Program-made: the position numbers and the translations under genes
Part shown: positions 14,995-23,022 of the stretch, in pieces
Layout: each line of letters starts with the position of its first letter
Position numbering within the stretch: the stretch's first letter is position 1
Notes under the pieces: generated by a model
Seen by the model: the letters and a program-made list of their open reading frames with translations, nothing else
Databases searched by the model: none
Told to the model about the DNA's origin: nothing
Source: an uncultured Lachnospiraceae bacterium
Lineage (GTDB): Bacteria; Bacillota; Clostridia; Lachnospirales; Lachnospiraceae
Reading direction: 5' to 3'
DNA length: 52,148 nt
Assembly (NCBI GenBank): GCA_934351835.1
Contig: CAKRJP010000018.1
Location: 1-52,148, forward strand

Positions 14995-15699
14995 ATGAAC
15001 GAAAAAGTATGGGAAAAATCATGTAACATATCACCATCTCTGATCACACTTGATATGTGTAATCTGGAACAGCAAACAAAGATTTTAGAGGAAAATGGTA
15101 TTGAGATGCTTCACGTAGATATTCTGGATGGACATTTCAGTCCGAGTATGCCTTTGGGACTGGATACAGTAAAGCAGCTCAGAAAGAAGACAAATCTGGA
15201 ATTTGAAGCACACGTAATGGTAAAAGAACCACAGTTTTTTATTGATGAACTGATCGAAGCAGGAGCTTCGCAGATTGTATTTCATGTAGAGACATGTGAC
15301 CATATTGACGGAATGCTCAACTATATCCACAGCAAAGGAATCCGTGCAGGAGTTGCATTAAAGCCTGCGACACCATTGTCTGTATTAGAGTATGTTCTGG
15401 ATAAATGCGATGCTGTTCTTCTTATGTTGATTAATCCGGGATTTGCACAGATGAAAGGTGAAGCTCAGACGCCTTATTCTGCAAGAAAGATCCATGAACT
15501 CCATGAGATGATCAAAGCTCGGGGACTGGATACAAAAGTGATTCTGGATGGACGTATTTCGCCGGAAAATATTTCTACTTACGGAACAAGTGGGGAAGCA
15601 AATATCTTTGTAGCAGGAAGTACATGTATCAAAAAAGATGATATGACGGGAAGTTTACAGAGATTAGTAGAGCTTGAGAACCAGATTAATCAGAAATAA
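14995..15699 (+). CDS. AlsE-like ketohexose-6-phosphate 3-epimerase (ribulose-phosphate epimerase family)
   Basis: This TIM-barrel enzyme of 234 residues belongs to the ribulose-phosphate 3-epimerase family. It shows ISPSLITLDMCNL, the metal-site strand LHVDILDGHFSPS, EAHVMVKEP, and LLMLINPGFA instead of the usual VMTVNPGFGGQ. The variant and length fit allulose-6-phosphate 3-epimerase (AlsE), which makes fructose 6-phosphate, better than the pentose enzyme. An in-frame ATG exists 30 bases earlier inside the kinase gene, but the GGGAG at 14980-14984 suits the start chosen. It is the strongest clue to a 3-epimer hexose (allose/allulose-like) as the pathway substrate. Confidence 0.82.
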   Translation: MNEKVWEKSCNISPSLITLDMCNLEQQTKILEENGIEMLHVDILDGHFSPSMPLGLDTVKQLRKKTNLEFEAHVMVKEPQFFIDELIEAGASQIVFHVETCDHIDGMLNYIHSKGIRAGVALKPATPLSVLEYVLDKCDAVLLMLINPGFAQMKGEAQTPYSARKIHELHEMIKARGLDTKVILDGRISPENISTYGTSGEANIFVAGSTCIKKDDMTGSLQRLVELENQINQK

Positions 15700-15723
15700 T
15701 TATAAAAAAGAGGTAGAAGAAAC

Positions 15724-16296
15724 ATGGGATACTATAACGAGCATTACAATGAGACAATGAAAACTGTGCTTTCAGAAGTAGACGCAGCACTTGGCGCTGT
15801 TGATCCGGAATCTGTTGAGAAATTTGTAGAGGCTGTTCTGGAAGCAGATCAGGTATTTTTCGTTGGCGTAGGACGAGTATTGTTATCACTTCAGGCAATG
15901 TGTAAGAGATTTGCACACCTTGGAATCAAAGCACACTATGTAGGCGATATTACAGAACCTGCCATCACAGACAAAGACTTGCTGATCGTTGGTTCAGGAA
16001 GCGGCGGATCATTATTCCCGTTAGGAATTGCAAAGAAAGCCAAAACTTTCGGATGCAAGATCGTACATATCGGTTCTAATCCAAACAGCGAGATGAAAGA
16101 TATTGCAGACTTCATGGTAAGGATCCCGGTTCGCACAAAGAACTATTTAGAAGATGAGATCGATTCTGTACAGGTTATGACATCTCTGTTTGAACAGAGC
16201 CTTTTAGTTTTTGGAGATATTGTAGCTAAAATGATCGTTGACGAGAGAAATGTAGACATGAAGAGCCTGTGGCAGTATCATGCGAATTTGGAGTAA
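15724..16296 (+). CDS. SIS-domain 6-phospho-3-hexuloisomerase-like protein
   Basis: The protein has 190 residues and one sugar isomerase (SIS) domain, with the phosphate-binding strands VFFVGVGRVLLSLQAMCKRF and LLIVGSGSGGSLFP. C-terminal features such as DEIDSVQVMTSLFEQSLLVFGD are seen in 6-phospho-3-hexuloisomerases (HxlB/PHI), which interconvert 3-hexulose 6-phosphate and fructose 6-phosphate. No 3-hexulose-6-phosphate synthase is nearby, so it is unlikely to serve formaldehyde fixation. Next to an AlsE-like 3-epimerase, it may act on another C3-altered sugar phosphate. Confidence 0.8.
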   Translation: MGYYNEHYNETMKTVLSEVDAALGAVDPESVEKFVEAVLEADQVFFVGVGRVLLSLQAMCKRFAHLGIKAHYVGDITEPAITDKDLLIVGSGSGGSLFPLGIAKKAKTFGCKIVHIGSNPNSEMKDIADFMVRIPVRTKNYLEDEIDSVQVMTSLFEQSLLVFGDIVAKMIVDERNVDMKSLWQYHANLE

Positions 16297-16301
16297 GAAC
16301 T

Positions 16302-17354
16302 ATGAACAATAAATTAATGAAATATTGTGGAAGTATTCAGCAGATGATCTATGCACGACCAATCACATACAAAGAAGGCCGTGCGGAGCACATGAATGCA
16401 ATCGAGGCAAAGTGTGGAGATATTTCTTTCCACGCAATGGCAGACAAAGCATTGGATATTTCTGATTTTTCTTATAAGGGGATGAATATGACCTTTATGG
16501 CAAAGCCGGGATTAGAAGGCAGAAATCAGTACGATACCAATGGAGATGAGGCATTGAGAAGTATCATGGGTGGATTGTTTTTTACCTGTGGTCTTGAAAA
16601 TATCTGCGCACCATGCAGTGTAGACGGCAAAGACTATCCGATGCATGGACGCATCAGAACAACACCTGCAGAACATATTGGAACAGATGTTGTACGTGAT
16701 GGTGATGATTATAAACTTGTTATTACAGGAGAGATGCGTGAGGCAGAACTTTTTGGGGAAAATATGGTCCTCAGAAGAAAAATCGAGAGTAAACTTGGAG
16801 AGAACAGCATTACTGTCACAGATGAGGTAGAGAATCAGTCATTCCGTCCGGAGCCACTGATGCTCTTATATCACTGCAACATGGGATATCCGTTCTTAAA
16901 CGAGAACTGTGAACTGTATGTTCCGTCAGCCAGTGTAAAAGGTCGTGAGGAATTTTCAGAAGATCATGTGGATCGTTGGAATGTCATGGACACACCGAAG
17001 GATAATGAGGAAGAATATGTATTTATCCATGACATGCAGTCTGATGAGAATCTGGATACGATGGCACTGGTAGTAAACCATGAACTTGAGATCGGACTTT
17101 GTATTTCTTTCAACCAGAAGAATCTTCCGTATTTCATGGAGTGGAAATCTATGGCGTCCGGAGACTATGTATTAGGTCTCGAACCGTCAAATTCCAGCGT
17201 ATATGGTAAACTTTATCATATAGAACACGATGATGTACATTATCTTCAGCCATTTGAGAAAGAAACGAATACTCTTCGTTTCAGTATCGTAGAAGGTAAA
17301 GAGAAGATTGATGAACTGATTCAAAAAATTAACAAAATAAAAGGAGAAAAGTAA
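16302..17354 (+). CDS. DUF4432 aldose-epimerase-like protein
   Basis: This 350-residue protein is of the DUF4432 group, related to galactose mutarotase (beta-supersandwich fold). Recognisable segments are FHAMADKALDISDFSYKG, GGLFFTCGLENICAPC, YPMHGRIRTTPAEH and LLYHCNMGYPFLNE, with histidines and glutamates placed as in aldose 1-epimerases. The family's reaction is not well established. Here it may interconvert anomers or epimers of the imported sugar. The start at 16302 is preferred over an in-frame ATG 33 bases upstream inside the SIS gene because GGAG at 16290-16293 fits it. Two bases separate it from the isomerase gene. Confidence 0.82.
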   Translation: MNNKLMKYCGSIQQMIYARPITYKEGRAEHMNAIEAKCGDISFHAMADKALDISDFSYKGMNMTFMAKPGLEGRNQYDTNGDEALRSIMGGLFFTCGLENICAPCSVDGKDYPMHGRIRTTPAEHIGTDVVRDGDDYKLVITGEMREAELFGENMVLRRKIESKLGENSITVTDEVENQSFRPEPLMLLYHCNMGYPFLNENCELYVPSASVKGREEFSEDHVDRWNVMDTPKDNEEEYVFIHDMQSDENLDTMALVVNHELEIGLCISFNQKNLPYFMEWKSMASGDYVLGLEPSNSSVYGKLYHIEHDDVHYLQPFEKETNTLRFSIVEGKEKIDELIQKINKIKGEK

Positions 17355-17356
17355 TT

Positions 17357-18040
17357 ATGAAAAGATCAGAGATTAATGCGGTTATCAAGAAGTTTGAAGC
17401 GTTACTGGCTGAGTACAAATTTGCTTTGCCACCATACCTGAGCTTTACCCCTGAAGAATGGGAGACAAAAGGCCACGAGTATGACGAGATTCGCGACAAC
17501 GCCCTTGGCTGGGATGTAACAGACTATGGCGAGGGTCATTTTGATACATTGGGTCTTGCATTGATTACAATCCGTAACGGAAACTTCCATGATCCTAAGT
17601 ACAAAAAACCTTACGCAGAGAAGATTATGATGTGCGATTCAGGACAGGTTTCCCCTATGCATTTCCACTGGAACAAGATGGAAGACATCATCAACCGTGG
17701 TGGTAACGATATCATCTTCCAGTTCTATAATGCAAACAAAGAAACTGAAGAATTTGAGGATACTGATGTGCTTATCTGCCAGGATGGAAGACAGTACAAA
17801 GTACCTGCAGGAACAAAAGTTACACTTCACCCGGGTGAGAGTATGACATTGTATCCATATCTGTATCATGAATTTATCATTCCGGAAGGCGGACCGGCAT
17901 TGATTGGTGAGGTTTCCATGACAAATGATGACAACACAGATAATAGATTCTACAAACCGATCGGAAGATTCCCAACGATCGAAGAAGACGAGCCTGCATA
18001 CAGATTACTCTGCAACGAGTATCCGGTAGCAAAAGACTGA
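17357..18040 (+). CDS. D-lyxose/D-mannose-type ketol-isomerase
   Basis: This cupin-fold isomerase of 227 residues matches D-lyxose isomerases. It has EIRDNALGWDVTDYG, the metal-binding MHFHWNKMEDIINRGG (His-x-His and Glu), LHPGESMTLYPYLYHEF (a further His) and a C-terminal RFPTIEEDEPAYRLLCNEYP. Enzymes of this group convert aldoses with a 2,3-cis configuration (lyxose, mannose and some others) to ketoses. In this operon it would turn the imported aldose into a ketose before phosphorylation. It ends the first transcription unit, and the next gene has its own promoter. Confidence 0.88.
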   Translation: MKRSEINAVIKKFEALLAEYKFALPPYLSFTPEEWETKGHEYDEIRDNALGWDVTDYGEGHFDTLGLALITIRNGNFHDPKYKKPYAEKIMMCDSGQVSPMHFHWNKMEDIINRGGNDIIFQFYNANKETEEFEDTDVLICQDGRQYKVPAGTKVTLHPGESMTLYPYLYHEFIIPEGGPALIGEVSMTNDDNTDNRFYKPIGRFPTIEEDEPAYRLLCNEYPVAKD

Positions 18041-18139
18041 TAAAAAGTGGGTTATAGGCTTTTGACAGTGGTGTGTGCATTTCCGAACAAAAGAAATGGT
18101 GATAGTGACTAAATAGATTCTGAGGAGTCTGTGGAAAAT

Positions 18140-18153
18140 TGTGAAATATCACA
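18140..18153. promoter_or_regulatory. Possible activator/repressor half-palindrome upstream of the -35 box
   Basis: TGTGAAATATCACA is a near-perfect 14-base palindrome with one mismatched pair. It ends 8 bases before the -35 box of the binding-protein promoter, where an activator would bind. The cognate protein is unknown. Confidence 0.35.
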
Positions 18154-18161
18154 TAAACACA

Positions 18162-18212
18162 TTGACAAAAATAGGACGAGCATATATAATAATATTAAAT
18201 TGTTTGCAAACA
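18162..18212 (+). promoter_or_regulatory. Consensus promoter with downstream TGTTTGCAAACA operator
   Basis: TTGACA (18162-18167) and TATAAT (18185-18190), exactly 17 bases apart, form a perfect sigma-A promoter. A perfect 12-base palindrome, TGTTTGCAAACA (18201-18212), overlaps the expected transcript start. It has the look of a LacI-family or CcpA (cre-like) operator and would repress by road-block. It drives the transporter genes. Confidence 0.8.
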
Positions 18213-18256
18213 GAATTTAATACAGTAACTAAATTTTCATAGGGAGGAAAATTAGA

Positions 18257-19282
18257 ATGAAAAGAAAATTAGTAGCAACAACATTGGTAGCAATGATGGT
18301 AGCTTCTCTTGCTGGATGCGGAAGTTCATCTGACTCTAGCTCATCATCTTCTGACTCTACAGCAAGCTCAACAAAAGCTGCATCAGGAGAGACAAAAGAT
18401 GCTTCTGAATTAAAATTAGCATTTATCGTAGGAACAGAGAACGATGCTTTCTATCAGAGTGTTGAAGATGGTATTTCAGCTCGCTGTGATGAACTCGGAA
18501 TTCCAAAACCGACATTAGCTGATCAGCAGTTAGATGGATCTGTTTGTACAGACCTTATCAACAACTATGTTGCAGCAGGATATGATGCAGTAGCACTTTC
18601 TTGTAACGACCCAGCTGGTACAGTTCCGGCTATCGAGCAGGCTATCGCATCTGGAACACAGATCTTTACATTTGACTGTACATTAGATGACAAATACAAA
18701 GATGATTACATTTCATTCGTAGGAACAGACAACTACGAAGGTGGTGTTATCGCTGGTAAATATGTTGTAGAGAATGCTCCGGAAGGATCTACAGTTGGAT
18801 GTATTACATACGCTTCAGCTCAGTCTACACAGGACAGACAGGCTGGATTCGAAGAGACAGTTCAGGCTGCTATCGATGACGGAAAAGACTTCACATTGAT
18901 CGAGTCTCAGGATGCTGATAATGACCAGTCTAAAGCTGCTGATATCATGGAGAACTTAATCACACAGTATGGTGATGACCTTTCTTACATCTTCGTAGTT
19001 GGTGACCCAACAGGATACGGTGCACTTTCTTCTATCCAGTCAAAGGGTGCTAATACAAAGATCGTTGGTTTCGATGCTGGTGAGACAGCTCTTGATTACA
19101 TCGCTGATCCAGAAGTAGGTAAGATTTGGGTAGCTGAAGTTGCTCAGGATCCAGAAGGAATCGGTGCTGGTATCGTTGATCAGATCGTAGAGTACTACAA
19201 GAATGGTTCTGTTAAAGAGCAGAAGAATCTGTTAGCTCCATCACTTGTAACATCTGAGAACGTAGCTGATTATCAGAAATAA
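18257..19282 (+). CDS. Sugar ABC transporter substrate-binding lipoprotein (AlsB/RbsB type)
   Basis: The 341-residue precursor has a lipoprotein signal with lipobox SLAGC (Cys21) and then a serine-rich linker to about residue 45. The mature part is a type 1 periplasmic-binding fold: LKLAFIVGTENDAFYQSV, DQQLDGSVCTDLINNYVAAG, GYDAVALSCNDPAG, TFDCTLDDKY and GTDNYEGGVIAGKY. This is the layout of ribose/allose/autoinducer-2 binding proteins. It is lipid-anchored outside the membrane and passes the sugar to the permease. Codon use is strongly biased and the promoter is perfect, so high expression is likely. A stem-loop follows it before the ATPase gene. Confidence 0.93.
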   Translation: MKRKLVATTLVAMMVASLAGCGSSSDSSSSSSDSTASSTKAASGETKDASELKLAFIVGTENDAFYQSVEDGISARCDELGIPKPTLADQQLDGSVCTDLINNYVAAGYDAVALSCNDPAGTVPAIEQAIASGTQIFTFDCTLDDKYKDDYISFVGTDNYEGGVIAGKYVVENAPEGSTVGCITYASAQSTQDRQAGFEETVQAAIDDGKDFTLIESQDADNDQSKAADIMENLITQYGDDLSYIFVVGDPTGYGALSSIQSKGANTKIVGFDAGETALDYIADPEVGKIWVAEVAQDPEGIGAGIVDQIVEYYKNGSVKEQKNLLAPSLVTSENVADYQK

Positions 19283-19330
19283 TTGAAATAGCGAAGAGTT
19301 ATTTATCCTATTAAATAAGCTATTTTAGAG

Positions 19331-19360
19331 AGCCCAACCCCAATAATGGGTTGGGCTTTC
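19331..19360 (+). terminator. Intercistronic stem-loop between binding protein and ATPase genes
   Basis: AGCCCAACCC and GGGTTGGGCT make a perfect 10-base stem around CAATAAT. Only TTTC follows, so termination is likely to be partial. Such hairpins after binding-protein genes usually stabilise the 5' message and lower expression of the ATPase and permease. Confidence 0.75.
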
Positions 19361-19432
19361 ATAATATTAGAGACTTAGTTCTCTATATTAATAAAAGTTG
19401 TACAATATTAAATCAAAGAATGGAGGAGAAAT

Positions 19433-20944
19433 ATGGAACCGGTCTTACAGGTAAAGCATATTGCCAAAGAATTCCCTGGTGTTAAAGCACTTGAGGATAT
19501 TAGTATTGATTTTTATCCGGGCGAATGCCATGCACTTGTTGGTGAGAATGGAGCTGGTAAATCTACTCTGATTAAGATTATTGCTTCTATTTATAAACCG
19601 ACAAGAGGAGAAGTTCTTCTCGATGGAAAGAAATGTGAATTTAAAACTCCAAAAGATGCGCTTGATGCTGGTATTGCAGTAATTGAGCAGGAGACAGCAA
19701 TCGCTCCAGATCTTACGGTTGCTGAAAATATGTACCTTGGATGTGAGCCTAAAAAGTCTAATGGACTTCTGGATCGTAAGAAGATGGAAGTAGATTCCCA
19801 GAAAGTATTGGATGAGATGGGGCTTGAGATAGATGCACATACATTATGTGACACATTGACAGCAGCTCAGCTGCAGATGGTAGAGATTGCAAAGGTCATT
19901 GCAAAACATGCTAAAGTAGTAGTATTGGATGAGCCTACATCTTCACTGTCAGAGAAAGAGATTGATTCTCTGTTCGAGCAGGTTAAGAAGATGAAAGCTG
20001 CAGGAACTACAATGATCTATGTAACACACCGTATGGCAGAGCTTCCAATCATCTGTGAGAGATGTTCAATCTTCAGAGATGGTTTGAAAGTAGCCGAATA
20101 TATGATCAAAGATGTAGATGAACAGACGATTGTCAACAGTATGGTCGGCCGTGAGCTTGGAGCTTTTGTTAAGCCGGAACATACTGCAAAAGAAGAGATG
20201 ATCCGTGTTGAAAACCTTTGTCAGACAGGTGTCTTTGAGAATATCAGTTTCCATGCGAGCGCAGGAGAAATCGTTGCATTCTCAGGACTGGTAGGCGCTG
20301 GACGTACAGAGGTTATGGAAGCAATCTTTGGTGCAACAAAGATTACTTCAGGTAAAGTATTCTTATATGGAGAAGAAGTTCATATCAAGAATCCTGCAGA
20401 TGCAATTCGTAGAAAGATTGGTCTTGCAACAGAGGACCGTCGTCGTACCGGATTACTTCTGGAAAAATCTATTCAGGAAAATATTGGTCTTCCAAATCTT
20501 CCGGCACATGCGAAGAGTGGGTTTGTTAATGTCCCTTGGGAGAAAGAGACCAGTGAAGATTACATGGGTAAATTAAAGATTAAGGCACCGAATATCCAGA
20601 CATTAACTGGTAACTTATCAGGTGGTAACCAGCAGAAAGTTATCCTTTCTAAATGGCTGGCGGCTGGATCTCGTATTTTGATTCTGGATGAACCTACAAA
20701 AGGTATCGATGTTAATGCCCGTGCAGAGTTCTACAAGTTGATGGATGAATTCGTTGAAGGCGGTGGATGTATTATCATGGTATCTTCTGATATGCCGGAG
20801 ATTATCAAGATTGCAGACCGTTGTTATGTAATGTCAGAGGGACGTCTGACTGGTGAACTTGCTCGTGAAGAAATCAATGAGCTTAACATGATTTCGCTGG
20901 CAAGCCCTGTATCAGATGGATCTGATGCGAAAAAAGAAGCGTAA
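19433..20944 (+). CDS. Sugar ABC transporter ATPase, two nucleotide-binding domains (RbsA/AlsA type)
   Basis: The 503-residue protein has duplicated ABC domains. The first has Walker A GENGAGKST (37-45), LTAAQLQMVEIAK and Walker B VVVLDEPTSSLSEKE. The second has the degenerate Walker A GLVGAGRTE, signature LSGGNQQKV, Walker B ILILDEPTKGIDV and a normal C-terminal end. This is the standard architecture of ATPases for ribose/allose/galactose importers. It powers uptake together with the binding protein and the single permease encoded next. Confidence 0.95.
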   Translation: MEPVLQVKHIAKEFPGVKALEDISIDFYPGECHALVGENGAGKSTLIKIIASIYKPTRGEVLLDGKKCEFKTPKDALDAGIAVIEQETAIAPDLTVAENMYLGCEPKKSNGLLDRKKMEVDSQKVLDEMGLEIDAHTLCDTLTAAQLQMVEIAKVIAKHAKVVVLDEPTSSLSEKEIDSLFEQVKKMKAAGTTMIYVTHRMAELPIICERCSIFRDGLKVAEYMIKDVDEQTIVNSMVGRELGAFVKPEHTAKEEMIRVENLCQTGVFENISFHASAGEIVAFSGLVGAGRTEVMEAIFGATKITSGKVFLYGEEVHIKNPADAIRRKIGLATEDRRRTGLLLEKSIQENIGLPNLPAHAKSGFVNVPWEKETSEDYMGKLKIKAPNIQTLTGNLSGGNQQKVILSKWLAAGSRILILDEPTKGIDVNARAEFYKLMDEFVEGGGCIIMVSSDMPEIIKIADRCYVMSEGRLTGELAREEINELNMISLASPVSDGSDAKKEA

Positions 20945-20990
20945 TCAGATGGTCGCTGAATAGTATTTTTAGAAAAGGAAGGAAAACAAA

Positions 20991-21977
20991 ATGGAAAAAC
21001 GTAATGTTAAACAAATGATTACTGACAACATCGTTATCATCGTATTAATTATCCTTGTTGTTGGATTTTCAATCGGTAACAGTTCATTCTTAAAGATGGC
21101 GAACGTTATCAACTTGTTTGGACAGATGTGTCTGAATGCAATCCTTGCTTCAGGACTTACATATGTAATTATTCTTGGCGGTATCGATATCAGTGTTGGT
21201 TCTGCAATGGCTATTACAGGTATCTTAGCTGCACAGTTAACTTTAAAAATGGGTGATGTATCTACACCAGTTGCTATTTTAATTCAGGTTGTTGTAGGTG
21301 TTGTAGGTGGAGCTGTCATCGGTATCTTTATCGGTTGGTTAGTTGCTTACAGACATTTGGTACCTATGATCTGTACACTGGCGTTAATGCAGGCTTTCCG
21401 TGGACTGGCTTATATTATTTCCGGTGGTGGCCCTGTTTATGGTCTTCCTAACTCATTCGCAGTACTTGGATCAGGACGTTTGATCAAGACAGAAGCTTCT
21501 CCAAACGGAATTATTCCATGTATCGTTATCTTTACAATTATTGTAGTGGCAATCTTCCATATCATTCTTACAAAGACTGTATTTGGTCGTCACGTATTTG
21601 CTGTTGGTTCTAACATCAACGTAGCTCATATGAGCGGTATCAATACAAAGATGGTAACATTAAAATGCCATATGATCTGTGGTATCTGTGCAGGTCTTGC
21701 CGGTACAGTTGCTGCATCTAAGGTTAACAATGGACACCCTAACACAGGTGATGGATATGAGATGTTCGCTATCGCCGCTACCGTACTTGGTGGTACATCC
21801 CTGACAGGTGGATCCGGATCTGTAGCACGTGCGATGTTTGGATGTGCGATCATCGCAGTTATCAACAATGGTATGACATTGATGGAAATCTCAGCTTACT
21901 GGCAGAAGGTTGTAATCGGTGCGATTATCATCCTGGCAGTTATGCTTGATATGTCACAGAAACACAAATCAGAATAA
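20991..21977 (+). CDS. Sugar ABC transporter permease (RbsC/AlsC type)
   Basis: This 328-residue protein is very hydrophobic, with 8 to 10 membrane segments starting with IVIIVLIILVVGFSIGN. Family marks are the GGIDISVGSAMAITG loop, VPMICTLALMQAFRGLAYI, GRHVFAVGSN and GTSLTGGSGSVARAMFGC. It forms the homodimeric channel of a ribose-type importer. The AAGGAAGG site precedes ATG and the gene follows the ATPase gene in the same transcript. Confidence 0.95.
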   Translation: MEKRNVKQMITDNIVIIVLIILVVGFSIGNSSFLKMANVINLFGQMCLNAILASGLTYVIILGGIDISVGSAMAITGILAAQLTLKMGDVSTPVAILIQVVVGVVGGAVIGIFIGWLVAYRHLVPMICTLALMQAFRGLAYIISGGGPVYGLPNSFAVLGSGRLIKTEASPNGIIPCIVIFTIIVVAIFHIILTKTVFGRHVFAVGSNINVAHMSGINTKMVTLKCHMICGICAGLAGTVAASKVNNGHPNTGDGYEMFAIAATVLGGTSLTGGSGSVARAMFGCAIIAVINNGMTLMEISAYWQKVVIGAIIILAVMLDMSQKHKSE

Positions 21978-22015
21978 TATAGAAATTAGAATAATAACAA
22001 TAAGAGAGAAGACTT

Positions 22016-22990
22016 ATGAAATATTATTTAATTTTAGACATTGGTGGAACAAAAACTACTTCTGTTGTATTCGATGAGAATGGTGTACCTGTTACAGAAT
22101 TTATGGTGTTTCCATCCAGAACCTACGAAGGTGAGGATGCCGTTTTCCAGAATACAATTGAGGCAGGTTATGCAGTATTAAATGCGGCAGGGATTGACAA
22201 GGCCGACATCTTAGGTGTCGGCGTGGCGGCCCCTGGTCCGCTGGATTATAAGACCGGTCTTATTATTGATGTTCCGATGATGGGCTGGAAGAATTTCCCA
22301 CTGGGAGACAGACTGAGAAAAGAATTTGGGGTTCCGGTTTATGTTGAAAACGATGGAAACCTGGGAGCTCTTGCTGAGGCGAACCTTGGAGTTGCCAAAG
22401 GCGAGGGAACAGTTCTTTACCAGACAATCAGTACCGGCTGTGGAGGTGGTATCGCGATCAATGGACAGATTTATCATGGACGTTCCGGATTTGCCGGAGA
22501 ATTTGGACATGTATCTGTCAACTTTGAAGGCCCACAGTGTGGCTGTGGCAATAACGGGTGTTTCGAACTGTATGCTTCCGGAACAGCAGTGAACCGCAGA
22601 ATGGCTCGCGATATCGAGAATGGAGTGAAATCACTGGCATTCGAATCTATCGATTATGATCCTAAGAAATTAAACGGTAAGATTCTCAGTGATGCAGCTG
22701 AAAAAGGTGATGATTATGCGATCTCAATGCTGAGACAGGAAGGTCGCTATATCGGAGTTGGATTATCCAACTTAATTAACTTATTTGACCCGGATGCAAT
22801 TGTGCTGGCGGGTGGAATGATCAAGGCAAATAAATGGTTCTGGAATGATATGATCAACGAGATCAAACGTCGTGCATGCTTTGAAGTGGATGACAGTGTG
22901 ATTCGTATTTCAGAACTGAATGATAAAGTTGTAGCTTACGGCGCTTATTATATGATCAAAGAGGGCGTCAGTGGAAGATTAGGTTATTAA
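22016..22990 (+). CDS. ROK-family sugar kinase (AlsK/glucokinase-like)
   Basis: The 324-residue protein opens with the ATP-binding LILDIGGTKTTSV (Asp8 to Thr14), has the sugar-binding VYVENDGNLGALAEANLG and GFAGEFGHVSV (with the zinc His), and the ROK zinc cluster CGCGNNGCFE. It lacks a helix-turn-helix and is therefore a kinase rather than a ROK repressor. In the enteric als operon the kinase AlsK also belongs to ROK. Placed after the permease, it probably phosphorylates the incoming sugar at C6. Confidence 0.9.
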   Translation: MKYYLILDIGGTKTTSVVFDENGVPVTEFMVFPSRTYEGEDAVFQNTIEAGYAVLNAAGIDKADILGVGVAAPGPLDYKTGLIIDVPMMGWKNFPLGDRLRKEFGVPVYVENDGNLGALAEANLGVAKGEGTVLYQTISTGCGGGIAINGQIYHGRSGFAGEFGHVSVNFEGPQCGCGNNGCFELYASGTAVNRRMARDIENGVKSLAFESIDYDPKKLNGKILSDAAEKGDDYAISMLRQEGRYIGVGLSNLINLFDPDAIVLAGGMIKANKWFWNDMINEIKRRACFEVDDSVIRISELNDKVVAYGAYYMIKEGVSGRLGY

Positions 22991-23022
22991 TTGAGTGGAA
23001 CTTGAAAGGAGATTTAGAAATT

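Noticed and set aside
15724..16296. Ribulose monophosphate formaldehyde fixation, suggested by the 3-hexuloisomerase-like gene
   Set aside because: No 3-hexulose-6-phosphate synthase gene is visible; the neighbouring barrel enzyme reads as an AlsE/ribulose-phosphate epimerase type.
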